From Chlorokybus atmophyticus (Eukaryota > Streptophyta > Chlorokybophyceae > Chlorokybales > Chlorokybaceae), in the NCBI GenBank assembly GCA_009103225.1, contig RHPI01001010.1:153240-217239 (forward strand): DNA of 64,000 bases, read 5' to 3'. The notes below the pieces were generated by a model that was not told the DNA's origin, searched no databases, and saw only the letters and a list, made by a program, of their open reading frames with translations. How positions within the stretch are numbered: position 1 is the stretch's first letter; each line of letters starts with the position of its first letter. Of this stretch, positions 25,724 to 39,129 are shown one piece after another. Both the position numbers and the translations under genes were made by a program.

Positions 25724-26886
25724 TGAATGACTGTTCCACACAATGGGCACAACCAAGTTATCATTGGCAATATCATGCACACGATATGCTAGCATGCGTA
25801 GCTGCCTACCCAGTACACATGTCTCAGAAGTGCATTTACCTATCAAGTTAAGCATGAGGGTTTCATGCATGTCACCAACATCCCATCGCGTCTTTATACA
25901 CCTACCTATCACTCTCACATCACATATTCATATAGTAAATAACTTCATTGCTAGTTAGTGAGGCCATATCGTTTACAAGCTTAAGCAGACCTGTCAGAAG
26001 CGCCTTCCATTTTGGTACTCCTGGTGGATTCATCGATTGCATGGAGCCCATGCATGGTGAATCGCAATCGGTATGCGCTATAAAAGCTGAGTAGTGAAGT
26101 GCTCAAGGACCTGCTCTCTCTTTACTATTACGAAAAGCGTGTGTTGCTGGCTACATAGCCATCTCCATGCCTACCGTCACAACACAACAGTACACTACAC
26201 AACACAACATCAGTCGCTGTCTATGCCGGCACGCATGGCAGCACTGCACTATACCACTGCAACGGCCAGCATGGCGCAAGTGCGGCATGCCTCCGCTGCA
26301 ATGTTATGAACCACCATTTGCATGCATCAACCACTGCGTGCCTCATAAATGCAGCATTCAGGAATTTGCTACAAGATGGACTTACACGCACACATATTGT
26401 ACACACTGTCCACTCTGCATGTTACATATGCTGAGCGAAGAACCCAAACCCAACCCTGTACAATGACTGTGTGTCAAGAATATAGAAGCAGCTGACAACG
26501 TCCTCTGCCATGCGCTAATTATACATGTAGCTATACACCACTTCCACAACTGTCCACGTGGCCAACGCTATACAACCTGCAAACCACAAGCCACAAGAAT
26601 GATATAAGCATGATACAAGCAACAAGAATGATAATAACCTGACCAACAGGCGTGCGATATCCCAAGCAATAACCATGCGTATCCTCAGATTTAGCAGGAT
26701 GCACATGGTTGGATTGTTACTATGCGCACTAGAGCAGCAAGCAGAAGGGAAGCGAGGCAGCTGCAAGTTAAAGCCCATGCAAGATCGCGTATTTCCAAGC
26801 AATGCCTAGCAACATCTGTGCATGCCAGGCATTGGCAAGCATTAGGCATTGTGTTGCACACAGCGTGCATGCGTCTGAGGCCATTA

Positions 26887-28857
26887 TCACATTCTTGCCT
26901 TGAAGATGGCGAGCACGACAATGAGCAGCACAACCACCAGCAGCAGCACCATGAAGTACGCGCACGTGCTGCCGCCCTTCTTGAAAAGCTTGTTCATCCG
27001 GCCTTGCGCACGCTGCCAACACATACGCACACAGCAACATTCATTGCTGGAGGTCACCCGTTCAAGTATACACACTCTTGTACTTGTAAACTCACTTTTA
27101 TGTTTCTCCGCGTGTGATCAACATCATCATCCAGGTCATCCAGCAGATGTGTGTGCAAGTCTAGCTCCTCATTGATCGTGAGCGCGATGTGCTTTGATGA
27201 TGTGACCAACTTGCTCAGGCCCTCCAGCTCCTCGTCTTGGTCTGCGACCAACACGTGTCATACACCAATGTGGGCACGCGTGTAGCTGCGATGACGCATT
27301 TCTCTGCATGCGCGGTTGTTCGTCGCGCCCGTGTGATATGTGTAATCTATCTTTGGGGAGCGCATACCGACTGCACCGCATGAACCTCAGCCGCACAGCC
27401 CCTCGACTCCCCATTAGACGCTGCTCATTGCTCTCAAGGCCACAGACTAACAAGCTCTTGTGTGATGGGGAACATGGTGTGCATCTGAACATTCACTGAC
27501 ACACACGCGCGCGCGTGTGCGCGTGTGTAAGAGTATGTGCGTACATCTGCACAACCACTGTTGCATACCTCTCATGAGCTGTGTTTGGAGCTGTAGGATG
27601 CCGGATGAGTCCAGGTCAGCCGTGCGATCGGTCTCCCTGGCTTTGCCATTGGCGGCGGCGCCATCCGCTCCCGCCAGCAGCGCACTCTTGTCCCCGGCCG
27701 GTTGCGCGATCGCGCCCTGCGCCCTTGCCACCGCAGCGTGCAACGTCTGCGCAAGTTTGTGGTGCAGGTTGGCATTTGACATAAAAGGATCTCAGCAGTG
27801 CATGTGAATCCTGCATGCATGTCTGCTGCGTTGAACATGCCTGTTTTGGTCTGCACAACTCAACACGTACGAGCACATGTCAGACTGTATGCACACGTGC
27901 TTGCGCACGCACGTGTCTGTGCGCATGTACGTGTACGCATGTGCGCATGCGCCCAGGAGTAAAGCTAGTCAGAATAACAGACACACGCAACAAACTCTGT
28001 CACAGCAGCAGCGACAACCACCACCACCACCACCACCACCACAAATACCCTTGTGTTCGCACATGCACGCGCGTATTCATGCGCACAAGCGTGCCCATGC
28101 GTTGTTGTTGGAGGGTACTCACGCAAGCATACACACTGGACGCACCTACAAACACATGACAGCGGACCCGCATACCTGTGCCAAGTCCTGGCGTCTCGAT
28201 CTCTCCCGTTCCGACAGCGTGCGGTCCTGCCCGGCATCGCGTCGAAGCGTGTCCGCGCGGGCCAGCAGCAGAGTCAGCTTCCGCCGTGCCGCTGCCGCCG
28301 CTGTGCGCGCACTGCCACCTCCCCCTCTTGAGGGACCATCCTGCGTGTGAGAAGAAGGGCATCACGAGGGTGAGAACGCTCACTCTTCAGCTTGATCTGT
28401 CAGACAGAGTGGCTGTTGATTGAACAATAATGGGTGATGAGATTTGTTCATGTGAATGGTATGCAGCGCATTGTACCTTGCTCAAGTACGTGTGATGGAG
28501 GACAATGGACCAACTGAACTAAGTGTTGTGGTGTTGAGTGCAGCAGCCACAATCGTGCTCTGTGCCAACACCACACAAAATAGCTTGCTTGTTTGCTTGT
28601 CGGTATGCTGGTTGATGAGATGGTATGCACACATGGTGTTTGAAAGCACAACTGAAAGTACAACTACAGCAGGCGATACTAACGTTGATGGACACTCAGA
28701 AGGTTTGTTTGACGATGAGAAGAGAGCTGACCTGGACAGACGGGCCGGCGGCGGAGGTGGCGCGGTGCTGTAGGGCCGTGGCGAGCGCCTCCTCGGCGGC
28801 GGCCTTCACGTCCTCGTACTCCCGCAGCCACACCTCACCCTCCCTCCCCGTCGCCAT
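26887..28857 (-). CDS. SYP5-like Qc-SNARE (syntaxin of plants 51/52 type)
   Basis: Tail-anchored vesicle-fusion protein of the late endosomal/vacuolar route. Exon 1 (28732-28857) begins MATGREGEVWLREYEDVKAA, like the N-terminal Habc helix of SYP51/52. Exon 2 (28176-28340) encodes RRKLTLLLARADTLRRD and SERERSRRQDLAQ. Exon 3 (27569 to about 27790) encodes LHHKLAQTLHAAVARAQ and ends ILQLQTQLMRG. Exon 4 (27096-27241) is the SNARE core: DQDEELEGLSKLVTSSKHIA and INEELDLHTHLLDDLDDDVD, with Asp/Gln-layer spacing of a Qc motif. Exon 5 (26887-27012) gives RMNKLFKKGG, then a membrane anchor (AYFMVLLLVVVLLIVVLAIF). The 5' edge of exon 3 does not close in phase with exon 2, so a small exon may be missing in 27791-28175. 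Confidence 0.85.
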
Positions 28858-29100
28858 CGCCTCCACCGCCGCCGCCTCCACCGCCGCCCCGGTCAACGCC
28901 ACCAACAATGCCGCCCAAACCCTAACCAAGAATTATTCTCCCCAGAGCCAAGCAGCAGGCGGCGGCGGCGGAGGACGAGGACAAGGAGGAGGAGGAGGAG
29001 GAGGACGGGAAGGGTTGGGAGTGAGGGATAGTCGTCATGGAGAGGAGGTGGGCGACGAGGAGGAGGCGGAGGAGAACGTTGTTGTAGTAGTGGTTGTTGC
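28858..29100. promoter_or_regulatory. Divergent promoter of the SNARE and ZFWD genes with a telo-box
   Basis: Only 243 bp separate the two start codons. AAACCCTAA occurs at 28917-28925, followed by a GGA/GAGGA purine-rich leader on the ZFWD side. Shared bidirectional promoter activity is inferred. Confidence 0.5.
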
Positions 29101-31533
29101 ATGGGGGATCGCCGTCGCCTGGGTGGGGACAGCACCATGCAGACGGAGGCGGCGAGGCAGGGCGGCAGCGTCGGCGGCAAGAGTGTGTGCAGGTACTTCG
29201 CCGCCGGGCTGTACTGCAAGCGTGGCGACAAGTGCCAGTTTGCCCACAGCCTCCTCCCCGCAAGCACAAGCAGAAACGGCGGAGGCGCCTCCGTCAGCAA
29301 CGGCGGAGGCGGAGGCAGCAAGCGTGGCAGCGCTGAAAGAGGAGGAGGAGGCGGATCTTCCTCAAGAAGTGCGCGCGACGGAGGGTGGGGCAGCAGCAGG
29401 GACAGGGACTCTGGCAGCAGGTACGATCCAGATTCCATGCTGTGCGTTGCTTCCTCTCTTACATGCTTTGGATTGGGTATGGCACAGGTGTGTTGATTGC
29501 ATGGATTCCACTACCATATCTCAATGATCGTTCTCTCTGCACCGTTGCATGTACAATGTGTTGCTGTGTTGTATGTGAAGTCTTGCATAGAGTGTAAAGT
29601 CTTGCATAGGAGTAGTTACAGGAGACAGAGAGAGCGAGAGCAGTCCCAGCACAGGGTTCTACTTTATAGTGGGTTTCATTTCATTTATTCACCTTGCAGG
29701 AATCGGCGGAGCAGGGGAAGGGACGACAGGGGCTCAAGTAGACGTGCACAAAAGCTGGTAAATTGCGAAATATATGGCAGCTTGGTTGATCAACTTGGCA
29801 AGAAGTTTGTCTACGTTTTCATGTGTTGGACACACGCAACAGCTGATCTGTTGTGTTGGTTGTTGCTCTGTGTCACAGTGTCAGTATTGGGTTGCTGGTG
29901 ACTGCAAGAAGGGCACCTCATGCGCTTTCCTCCACGCGCACACGTCCACGCCGGACATGGAGAAGCTGGCTGACCTGGTCGGCCACGATCGCGGCCTGCG
30001 CGCCCTCGCCCTCGCGCTCACCAACCCCGCCGCACCGCAGCTATACTCGGGCGGACAGGATCGCACCGTGCGCGTGTGGGACTGCACATCAGGCCAGGTG
30101 CGGGGTTGGATCTATGGATTTGCATGTCATTATTGTTGTTGTGATGTACGCTATCAAAGCCCACACTCTGTGTACTGCAGTGCACGTCTGTTGTGGATGT
30201 TGGCGGGGAGGTGACGAGCATCCTCGTAGAGGGCGGGTGGCTGTTTGTTGGGTTGACAAGCGAGATACGCTGTTGGAACATGGCGACGGGCACGCAGCTA
30301 TCGCTCGCGGGGCACCAGGGATCCATACACGCGCTCCACGTGTTCAACACACTCCTCTTCTCCGCTGCACAGGTCCTAGTCTGTTTTGTGTGCTGTGCAG
30401 TGGTTGCTTCACGCATTTCGAATTGAGGCTCGGTTATTTATGCATCCGAAAGTGCTCATTAAAGTACTGTGTTTACGCCGACGCATGTTGACTTGTGACA
30501 GGATGCAACGATCAAAGCGTGGAAGTTCAACCCAACAGTGAACTCGTTCGAGTGCGTGGCGACACTTGTGGGACATGGTGCGCCTGTGTTGGCGCTGCAA
30601 GGGCTTGGCGCGTACCTGTACTCGGCTTCCTGGGACAAAACAATAAGGGTGCGTGCAGCGTCTTTGCTTATCTGCTGCTGGGGGCAGTTTCGTACATATC
30701 TAGTAGAGTATCAACATCATTAACTTGGTCGTGAGTATCGCTAGAGGTGTCATCGTCGTGGGTGTTATTACTATTGTTATTGAAGGATGATGATGATGGT
30801 GCTTATTGGTTGTATTTTTATCATTACTTCTCCTTTGCCTCACGCTGTTGCGTGATCATATACAGGTCTGGGATCTGGCGAGCGGGCAGTGCGTGCAGAG
30901 CGTGGAGGCGCACACGCATGTCGTGATGAGCCTCCTTGTGTGGGAAGGCCACCTACTGTCGTGCTCCCTTGACGGCTATATCAAGGTGGGAAGCTAGTAT
31001 GCATGTCATTCGCTTGTTGATTGCGATTGTGAGACCGACATAATCCTCTGCTGCGTTAGATTTGGGGTCAAGGGAGCAGCGGGCAGCTGGACCAGGTGCA
31101 CGTGCATCCGGACGATGATGAGGGGGAGAAAGGGATGGAGGCCATGGGAGGCGGTGCGCTCGCGCTGTGCGGCACGGTGGACGCGCAAAACAAGCCAATT
31201 TTGCTGTGCGCTTACAATGACAACTCCACAAGACTCTGGGAACTGCCGAGGTGAGCCCATGTTGACATGTGTGTGCGTGCGCATGCGCCGTGTGTGTGCG
31301 CAGGTGTGCGCGTGTTTGTTTGCAGACAGAACACCATGCAAAGTCATTTGTGTGTGTGATGCGCCTCTCATGCATTGTTCGTCTTGTTTGGCAGCTTTGC
31401 AGACAGAGGGTCTGTGTACACGCTCGCGGAGGTGCGCGCTCTCGGCGTTGGGCCGGCCGGCACGTTTTTCACGGGGGACTCGAGTGGCGCACTCAAGGTC
31501 TGGCGATGGCTGCCTGGACCCGCGGTCGGATGA
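29101..31533 (+). CDS. ZFWD-type protein: two CCCH zinc fingers plus WD40 propeller
   Basis: Eight exons (29101-29420, 29700-29757, 29879-30097, 30181-30372, 30502-30648, 30866-30985, 31060-31250, 31395-31533) give 461 aa, all phases closed. Finger 1 is CRYFAAGLYCKRGDKCQFAH, finger 2 CQYWVAGDCKKGTSCAFLH. A Gly/Ser/Arg-rich linker with RS dipeptides separates them. WD40 repeats follow, with recognisable blades ending VRVWDC, IKAWKF, IRVWDL, IKIWG, TRLWEL and LKVWRW. This order matches the plant ZFWD family (Arabidopsis C3H48/C3H17-type). The fingers probably bind RNA and the propeller proteins. The cellular role of this family is poorly defined. Confidence 0.93.
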
Positions 31534-32674
31534 CACTCATGCGACATCAGCTGTCAACCTTGTGTTGTACATGTCGAGCGATGGGGCGCCAAAACTGCCA
31601 TGTGCAGCAAAGACAGACACCCAGTGCACCAGAGTGTACATATACAGTGATGTGGTATCCATGCCCGCCTGTGATCTGCACACGACATCACTCTGTGCAC
31701 ACCCCAACGCCACATATCCTCTACACGCGAGTGACTGGTGAAGCCAACGCACTTGTTGGCACGCAAACCAGCTCAAGTTTTGGGGCCGCTTCAACCTGAT
31801 GCATGCTGGACTGTTGCAGCCTGATTCGCCAGCCAAGGTGCAATGCAGAGAGACAAGAGTCGTACGCACCGCTGCAGCACGTAGAACTCTTTGTTGCTGT
31901 ATCTGTTAGCCTATCTGTGGTGTATTAGCCAGTTGTTATTCCCCTACTTGGGTTGTACTACTAAACAGCTATCTATCCTGATCCTGATTGGCACCAGGGT
32001 CTGGCCAGTTGCCGTGGTGTTGGCGTGCTTTGTCAAGTGCAGTGCAAGCTAGCGTGCCACAACTGTGAAATCATATTGGCTTGGCATTGAGATTGCCAAC
32101 TGCGTGCCTGGCTGACAACCTGTTTTCGACTGCCATAGCTTGTTTCCACATCCAACTGCAAAGGACAGTTGAATGTTGCGATGTCTATATTATGATGGTG
32201 GCATCAAGTCACCAATGCCAATTGTGCCTCTCGCCACACATGAAACCTCCTAAAGCGCTTGTTCAATGTGTTGCACATTTGATTGAGTTCTTTATTGGCA
32301 TTGGGCTGTGCGCCAAGTACCGTGCAAGCTTGATGCCTTTGTTTGGCTCTGTGAGATTCATTGCTTTGCTCTCAGCCTGGACCGCACTGATGTTGCAGCA
32401 TGCAAACGGCAAGGCGTAAGCTGATGTGATAATCACAACAGCATCACGACACCCGGAAAAGAATATGAACGTACCCAATGCAGTAGCAATGTTTGTCCAC
32501 TGCTTGAGCACAGGCTTACACCACTATACGCCAATAAGACTCTGGCATTGAATATGCCGTATCTTTCTGAACAAGCCTCTTTCCGATATTCAACGCAATA
32601 CATCTATGCAATCAATACCACCAACCAGATGCCTCCCCATGCAACACACAACTATCACTGTCTCACACACATTG
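31534..32674. other. Intergenic region between convergent ZFWD and SNF2 genes
   Basis: This 1.1-kb stretch holds the two 3' ends. No coding signature, repeat or RNA gene is visible. Confidence 0.5.
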
Positions 32675-33013
32675 TCATCCGCCAGTGCCGCGAGAGTTGA
32701 CAACCTTCCCAAGCCCAGCGGCTTTCAGCAGCGCAGCCATGGTTTGGGCCTCAGTAGCGCCGTCATGGCTATCGCCACTAGAATCCACGGCAGCATCGCC
32801 AACAACATCGCTGCCGTTGTTGTTGTCGTTGGCCAGAAGCGCGGCGTCGAGGTGAAGCTTCCTTTGCGCTATACGCATGATGTCCTCGTCAACAGTCCCC
32901 TCAGTCACCAACCTGTGTGACAAATGTCAACATGTCTTTCAACAGTGTCATCACACACACTTACCCACCAACATACGCACACGTGTGGGCACGTAGGCAC
33001 GCACGCGCACAGC

Positions 33014-33058
<45 letters not shown>

Positions 33059-33140
33059 GCGCGCACGCACACGCACACGCACACGCACACGCACACGCAC
33101 ACGCACACGCACACGCACACGCACACGCACACGCACACGC

Positions 33141-33210
<70 letters not shown>

Positions 33211-36200
33211 GCGCGCGTAAGCATGTACACGCATGAATACATGCACACATGCGCGCGCACACAGACACACCTGTAGACGGTGACGGGTTTGGTCTGGCCT
33301 ATGCGGTGCGCTCTATCCTCACACTGCTTGTCGACCTGCGGGTTGAAGTCGACGTCGTGGATGATGACGGTGTCGGCGCCCGTGAGGTTGAGCCCCTGTC
33401 CCCCAGCGCGCGACGACAGCAGCATCGCAAACACGCCACCGTCACCACGATTGAACGCGTCCACCAACGCTTGCCTCTCAGACACCGGCGTGCTGCACAA
33501 CAACCACTCTGTTGTTGCCACACGCAAACACGCATGCTCCCGCGGACACGCGCACGCACGCACACCTTCCATCCAGGCGTAGGTAAGCCAGGTCCATCTT
33601 CTGCAGCGCGTCTTCCATGATATCAAGCAGCGACGTCCACTGGCTGAATATGAGCGGCCGCGAGCCACTCTTCTTAAGCTCATGCAATATCTCACGCATG
33701 CGCACGAGCTTCGCGGACGCATCCGTGACATCATCGTCATCATCGTTGTTGTCCACGCCGTCGATGCGCACGTCGTACGCGCGACAGAGGTTGCGCAGGG
33801 CGTAGTCGCTGTAACCCTCGATCTCCTTTTCAACCTGCGTGACACTGCACTCGAAGCCAAACGCACCCTTTGCACGAACCCGCCTGCACAATACAACACA
33901 TCATGTTGTGGTTGTGGTTGTAGTTGTGGTTGTGGTTGTGGTTGTGGTATGATGATGATGATGATGATGGTGATGATACTGTTGTTGTTGTCTCACCTGG
34001 CGAGTTCGGGGATGGCGTCATCGGGATACTTCTCGCGCACGAGTAGCGGGTGGTTGGCTATCTTGCGCAGGTGCGAGAACACGTTCATCACCTGCCTCTT
34101 CGGCAAGTTGTCACTACCATGCTTATCGTTTCGTGCGGATGCGGCTGCGGCTGCCTGCATAAGAGCTTTCTCGTACACGCGTCTCTGCGTGTCGGTCATG
34201 CGCACCACCTCCACGTGTTGGGTTTTAGGTGTGAGTTGTTTCGCCACGTCCGCCTTGACGCGTCTCAGCACGAACGGGGCTAAGATGCGCTTCATCGCCG
34301 CAACTAATGTGGACTCGCCGTCCGCGTCGGTGGTGGGGGCAAAGTCGTCCGCTGCGGTGGAGGATGTGCACACGACGTCGTCGAAGATGTCGGGAAGGAG
34401 GAAACGCAACATGTGCCACAGCTCACGCAGGTCGTTCTGGGAGAAGGTGACGAGCAGCAGGAGTCGGGAACCACACAATCAATAATAAGAGGTCACGCAC
34501 ACAGGCGCACACTCACACACACAAGCATGCACATGTAGATGCGCACAGACGTATGCACGCACACGTGCACACGCTCGCGCACTTGCGCTCACGCTTAGGC
34601 GCACGCGCACGCGCACATACTAATACACACACCTGCAGTGGTGTCCCCGTGAGCATGACTCTCGACTCCGCGCACTTCCTCGCCACGCTATCCAACCTCC
34701 TCGCCCTCGCGCTGCTCGCATCCTTCACCAGATGCGCCTCATCCAGCACGACGTGCGAGTACCTCAACTTTCTCAAGAACGCTCGATCGCTCTGCTGCCT
34801 CCCGCCGTCGCGCTCAAACACTGTGTACGTGGTCAACAACACATCAAAGTTGTTGTCGTTGCTGTCATTGTTGTCTTCGATGATGACGTCGCGGTTTGTG
34901 CCTGTGAACACGGCCACGCGGAATGTTGGGCACCAGAGTGCGAGCTCGCGGGACCAGTTGTCCAACACGGAGGAGGGGACCACGATCAGGTGGGGGAGGG
35001 GTGATCGCTCTTCGGAGGAGACGACGCCGAGGTAGCAGATCAGCTGAACCGTCTTGCCCAAACCCTGGGGGAGAGAGACTGTGTTTGTGTGTGCATGCGC
35101 GCGTGCGTGTGCGTGCGTGCCTGCGTGTGCGCGTGCGTGCGTGTGCGCGTGCGCGTGTGTATATGCGCACCATCTCATCTGCCAGGATTGCGCCTCGCAC
35201 GCCTCTTCGGTGTAGCAGCAGCAGAAAGTTGACGCCCACGACCTGGTACGGCTTCAGCTCCGGCGCCGGCGTGGACGTGGATGTTGACGTGGACGTGCCG
35301 CACGCGTTGGCCACCTCTGCCTGCGTGACGAGCGGCTGCGAGCAACACGCGGGGTCGGAGGAGATGGCCGCGATGGCCTCGCGCAACGACGAGGCAACCT
35401 CCTCGCACTTCTTCAACACGCGATCGATGGGGTCCACCTCCGCTTCCTCCTCCTGCGCCATCTCCTCGTCATCTTTCTCATCGACTTCATCATCGTCTTG
35501 CGTGTGGGTGAGGTCCGTGATGAGCGCTCGCGGCGTGTCGTGCGTCAAGTCCACGAGGCCATCGTTGTTGTTGGTGGTGGTAGGCGTGTCGTCGTCATTG
35601 GCATCGGCATCAGCATCGTCGCTATCATCGTCGTCATCGGAGTCGTCCAGCAGCACTCGTCGCTTCTTGCTCGGGGCCTGATGAACAACCACACATGAGT
35701 GCGAGGAGAGGTACGGCGCTTGAAACAGAGATGTAGACTGATGCACGCACCTGGCGGGGAGCCGGAGAAGGTGTCTCCTGCACAATGTGTGCCATACGCC
35801 CACTCTTCCCACGCACGCCCACACCGTGGCTCCCTTGAGCCTGTCTACCATCGTTGTTGGCGTTGGCGTTGGTGTTGTCATTGTTGTTGTGGGTGGTGGT
35901 GGTGGTGGTGGTGGTGCTGTTGCTGTTTTTGTTGCTATTGGTGGTGGTGGCGGTGTTGCTGTGGTTGTTGTTGTTGTAACGGTAGTCCTCCAGGTCACGG
36001 GCGTCGCGTATAGGTCCGAGCACGCGTTCGGCCCGCAGCAGCGCCTCCCGCTCCTCCTCCTCACGAGTATCCTGCTTGGCGTGGCCCACGCCTGCCTCTT
36101 CCTCCTCCTCCGAATCGCACACGATGCCCACTACCGCAGACGACACGCTGCACACACACACAACCACGTAAGACTCAGTGCATCACAGTGACAGTGAAAT

Positions 36201-36794
36201 AATCATATGTAAGAGGCATCAGTCGTGTGGGATGAACGGGGCAGAGGGATATGTTGTACAGACACACGAGCAAGACGCTATGCGGTGCGGGGCGGTGATG
36301 TCTCAGGCCTTGCAATAACAACAACAACATGGCGATAACAACCACACCAAGCTCACAAAACAAAGCAACACAAGCAATGAACGGCAAACAACGTTATGAT
36401 TCAAAGCACAGTCTTATTGATTTATCCAATTTACAACTGACAGTTCGGTATCTAAACTCAGACATGGCTAGATTCTCGTGGCAAAGCTCAGTAACTACAT
36501 GCAGGGTTGTAGGGCGAGCAGTTGGGGTTTACACATGTGCATGCGCCTCTCCACCTCGCCCGCTGCTTATTGTGTTTTGTGAAAATTCTTACCAAGGAAA
36601 AGGTCAAACTGTTATGCTACTACTGTGTGATTGACTGTCATACGACTGTCGTGTGGTGTTTTGCAACCGTCGCGAGAGACGTTTCCCAACGGCAGCACAA
36701 CTACACACTTGTTGATGGTCAACCTGGCGTTGTGTGGCAGCGCATCGTCGTCTCCGTCATGCGCGCCTCCGTGCGTCCGGTCGTCACGCCGCAT
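32675..36794 (-). CDS. CHR19: SNF2-family chromatin-remodelling ATPase (CHR19/ETL1/SMARCAD1 type)
   Basis: Eight exons (36724-36794, 35751-36147, 35171-35677, 34633-35064, 33997-34436, 33566-33883, 33271-33492, 32675-32912) give 874 aa with all phases closed. The N-terminus is acidic and low-complexity (runs of Asp, Asn, Thr, Glu). Helicase motifs in order: [20 protein letters not shown] (Q-motif region), [16 protein letters not shown] (motif I), [20 protein letters not shown] (motif II, DEAH), [17 protein letters not shown] (motif III), [25 protein letters not shown] (motif IV), [19 protein letters not shown] (motif V) and [16 protein letters not shown] (motif VI). The tail [19 protein letters not shown] is typical of the CHR19/SMARCAD1 branch. 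The tiny first exon is inferred from phase. Intron 7 contains a CA/CG alternating repeat. Confidence 0.93.
32990..33262. repeat. (AC)n-(GC)n-(ACGC)n alternating purine-pyrimidine tract
   Basis: About 200 bp of strictly alternating AC, GC and ACGC units (densest 33019-33218) lie in the intron between 32912 and 33271 of the SNF2 gene. This composition favours Z-DNA and replication slippage. Long His-Thr and Cys-Val ORFs over it are repeat artefacts. Confidence 0.95.
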
Positions 36795-36955
36795 GTGGGA
36801 GAAGGAGGAGACGACGTTTCCCGCCGACGATGGCGACAAGGACAACGACGCCGACGGCGGTGAGAGTGATCGAGCGTCACGGGCGATTCGGATCTTCCCG
36901 CCACGCGCGAGTGTGACGCGAGTTGTGTCGTCGTTGAGGCGTGACGAGAGACGGG

Positions 36956-36960
<5 letters not shown>

Positions 36961-36988
<28 letters not shown>

Positions 36989-37098
36989 NNNNNNNNNNNN
37001 NNNNNNNNNNNNNNNNNNNNNNNNNNNNNNNNNNNNNNNNNNNNNNNNNNNNNNNNNNNNNNNNNNNNNNNNNNNNNNNNNNNNNNNNNNNNNNNNNN

Positions 37099-37127
<29 letters not shown>
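36961..37127. repeat. (GA)n microsatellite containing a 110-N gap
   Basis: GA dinucleotides flank Ns at 36989-37098. The gap size is probably nominal. It lies upstream of the SNF2 first exon. Confidence 0.97.
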
Positions 37128-37129
<2 letters not shown>

Positions 37130-37618
37130 TGCGTTGGGTAGGCCTAGCAGTAGTACTTTCATGCCTAATGGTTGGAGCTGCGTGCTGAAGGTAGTGACAA
37201 CTGGACGCACATCAAGTACAAGTTGCCACACAGTAAGCTTTCAGCAACCGAGTGTACTCGACTGCCAACTGACTGCCTGTAATACCCATTGCGTCACGCA
37301 GTGCAACAAGCGCCAAGTGCTGTATCACATGGACTACACCCCGACACTTGGCTGCGTGTGTCAACCAGTTGTGCAATGCGGCAAACACAATCCCACTCAA
37401 GCAGTGTACACCTGTTAGAGGGCTTGTTTGTTTAACTGCCAGATAAGTGTTAGCTGTAGCTATGAATTGGTAGATGCATAGGCATGGAGGAGGCAGTCCC
37501 CATGGCAGTGTCTTTGTTGTTGCTATCTATCCTGCCTAGCAACCGGTTGCGCTTGCGAGGCGCATAGATGCAATCACAGTATATGATTATACAAAAATCA
37601 CACAGAATAATACGACTT
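37128..37618. other. Intergenic region between SNF2 and the beta-propeller gene
   Basis: About 490 bp with no coding signature. It contains the 3' flank of the minus-strand propeller gene and the upstream flank of the SNF2 gene. Confidence 0.5.
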
Positions 37619-39073
37619 CTACTGGCTGGCTATGCGGCACTGGAGTGGCTTCTTCGGCTTCGGCAGCCCCGTCACTTCCCTAATGAGCCATTTACTCTGC
37701 ACCGGTCCGGTGGCAAATATCCCTGACGCCGAGTCGTATATCACAAACACTCTCTTTCTTGGTCCCACCAGTACCAGCGCCGACGCGTCCGCGTAGGGCG
37801 CCTCCACGTCATCCGTGCGTGCGCTCGCGACGATACGTGCAGTCAACCACTGGTCGTCGGAGCGAAGGATGACCACTTCTGATTGGGAGAGTGTGCGACG
37901 AGGGAACCGTCGGGACGGAAGGTGATGCCGTCGATGCCCATGAGGACGAGAGGGGAGCCGTCGGGGAGAGAGACCTCGTGCGTGGCCCGGGTGGTGGCGT
38001 TTGCGCACGGGTTCTGGAGATCAACCTGGTGGGACAGCACACAGACCATGTGTTGATGATGGCACCTGCACGCGCACGCACCGACGTAGCCGTACATGCG
38101 CGTGCACGCAGCATGCACACGCAGCACACATATATCACAAAACAACTCGCATGCACGGGCGCGCATGCATGCCGCGCACCCATATGCACATACACGCAGC
38201 ACGCACACCCACACGACACACTCATAACAACACCTGCAGACACATGTGCGCGCACACACAGACACATACGCGTGCTCATGTGCGCTCATGCGTCTGATGC
38301 ATTCCACCCAAAAAACACATAGCATGTGACCAGACGCTCGCCACCATTGGGTGCGCGCGACGCACACAGCTCACCTACAACAGTACGCACCAACCCGCAT
38401 GCGCACCTACAACAGTACCTTGAAGAGTTTGCCCGGTGAGTACGAGCCAACCAGTAGGTAATCTCCGCACGGGTGAATGTCGATACCATTGGCATAGAAC
38501 GGCAGTGCAGCCTGCGTCAGCAGCTTCCCACTCCTCAGCTGCGGGTTTGTCGACAGCTGGCTGATGCGTCCTCGCGCGTCCGCCTTCCACACGTCCCCGA
38601 CGAGCGTGTCCGTGATGTACAGGTTGCCCCCGTCGTCGCGCACCACGTCGTTGAGGAAGCCAACGGGGGGAGAGCCGATGAGAGCACGGGTGGATCGGCT
38701 GAAGTCTGTCGTGAAGAGGCGGCTGCCGTCGTCGAGAGAGTAGGCGGCAACCGTGTCGTAGGGGAAGGTGGGGTTGAACGAGTGAACGCACATGTACACG
38801 CAACGGTTCTTCAAATCATATTGCATGAGTGGAAAGGAGAATCAACATGTTGTACTACCGGCACAGTGACATGGGCAGCAGTGTGGTGTGTGTCGTGTAC
38901 CTGCACGCCGGCGGTGACTACGCCAGGGAAGGGCAGCCCCGTGTTGGCATACTCGGGGTCTGCCACCAGCTCCTGCCATGAAAGGAGGACACACAGGTGC
39001 ACGCAGTGTGAGTGATGTTCCTCTCTGGCACTGTGGTGCGTGTGCATGCAAGTGTGCAACAGACAGGCATGAG

Positions 39074-39129
<56 letters not shown>

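Noticed and set aside
32905-33276. His-Thr / Cys-Val repeat ORFs
   Set aside because: Reading of the AC/GC alternating repeat within an intron of the SNF2 gene.
35498-36191. Plus-strand Val/Gly-rich ORFs
   Set aside because: Antisense of the acidic, Asn/Thr-rich N-terminal exons of the SNF2 gene.
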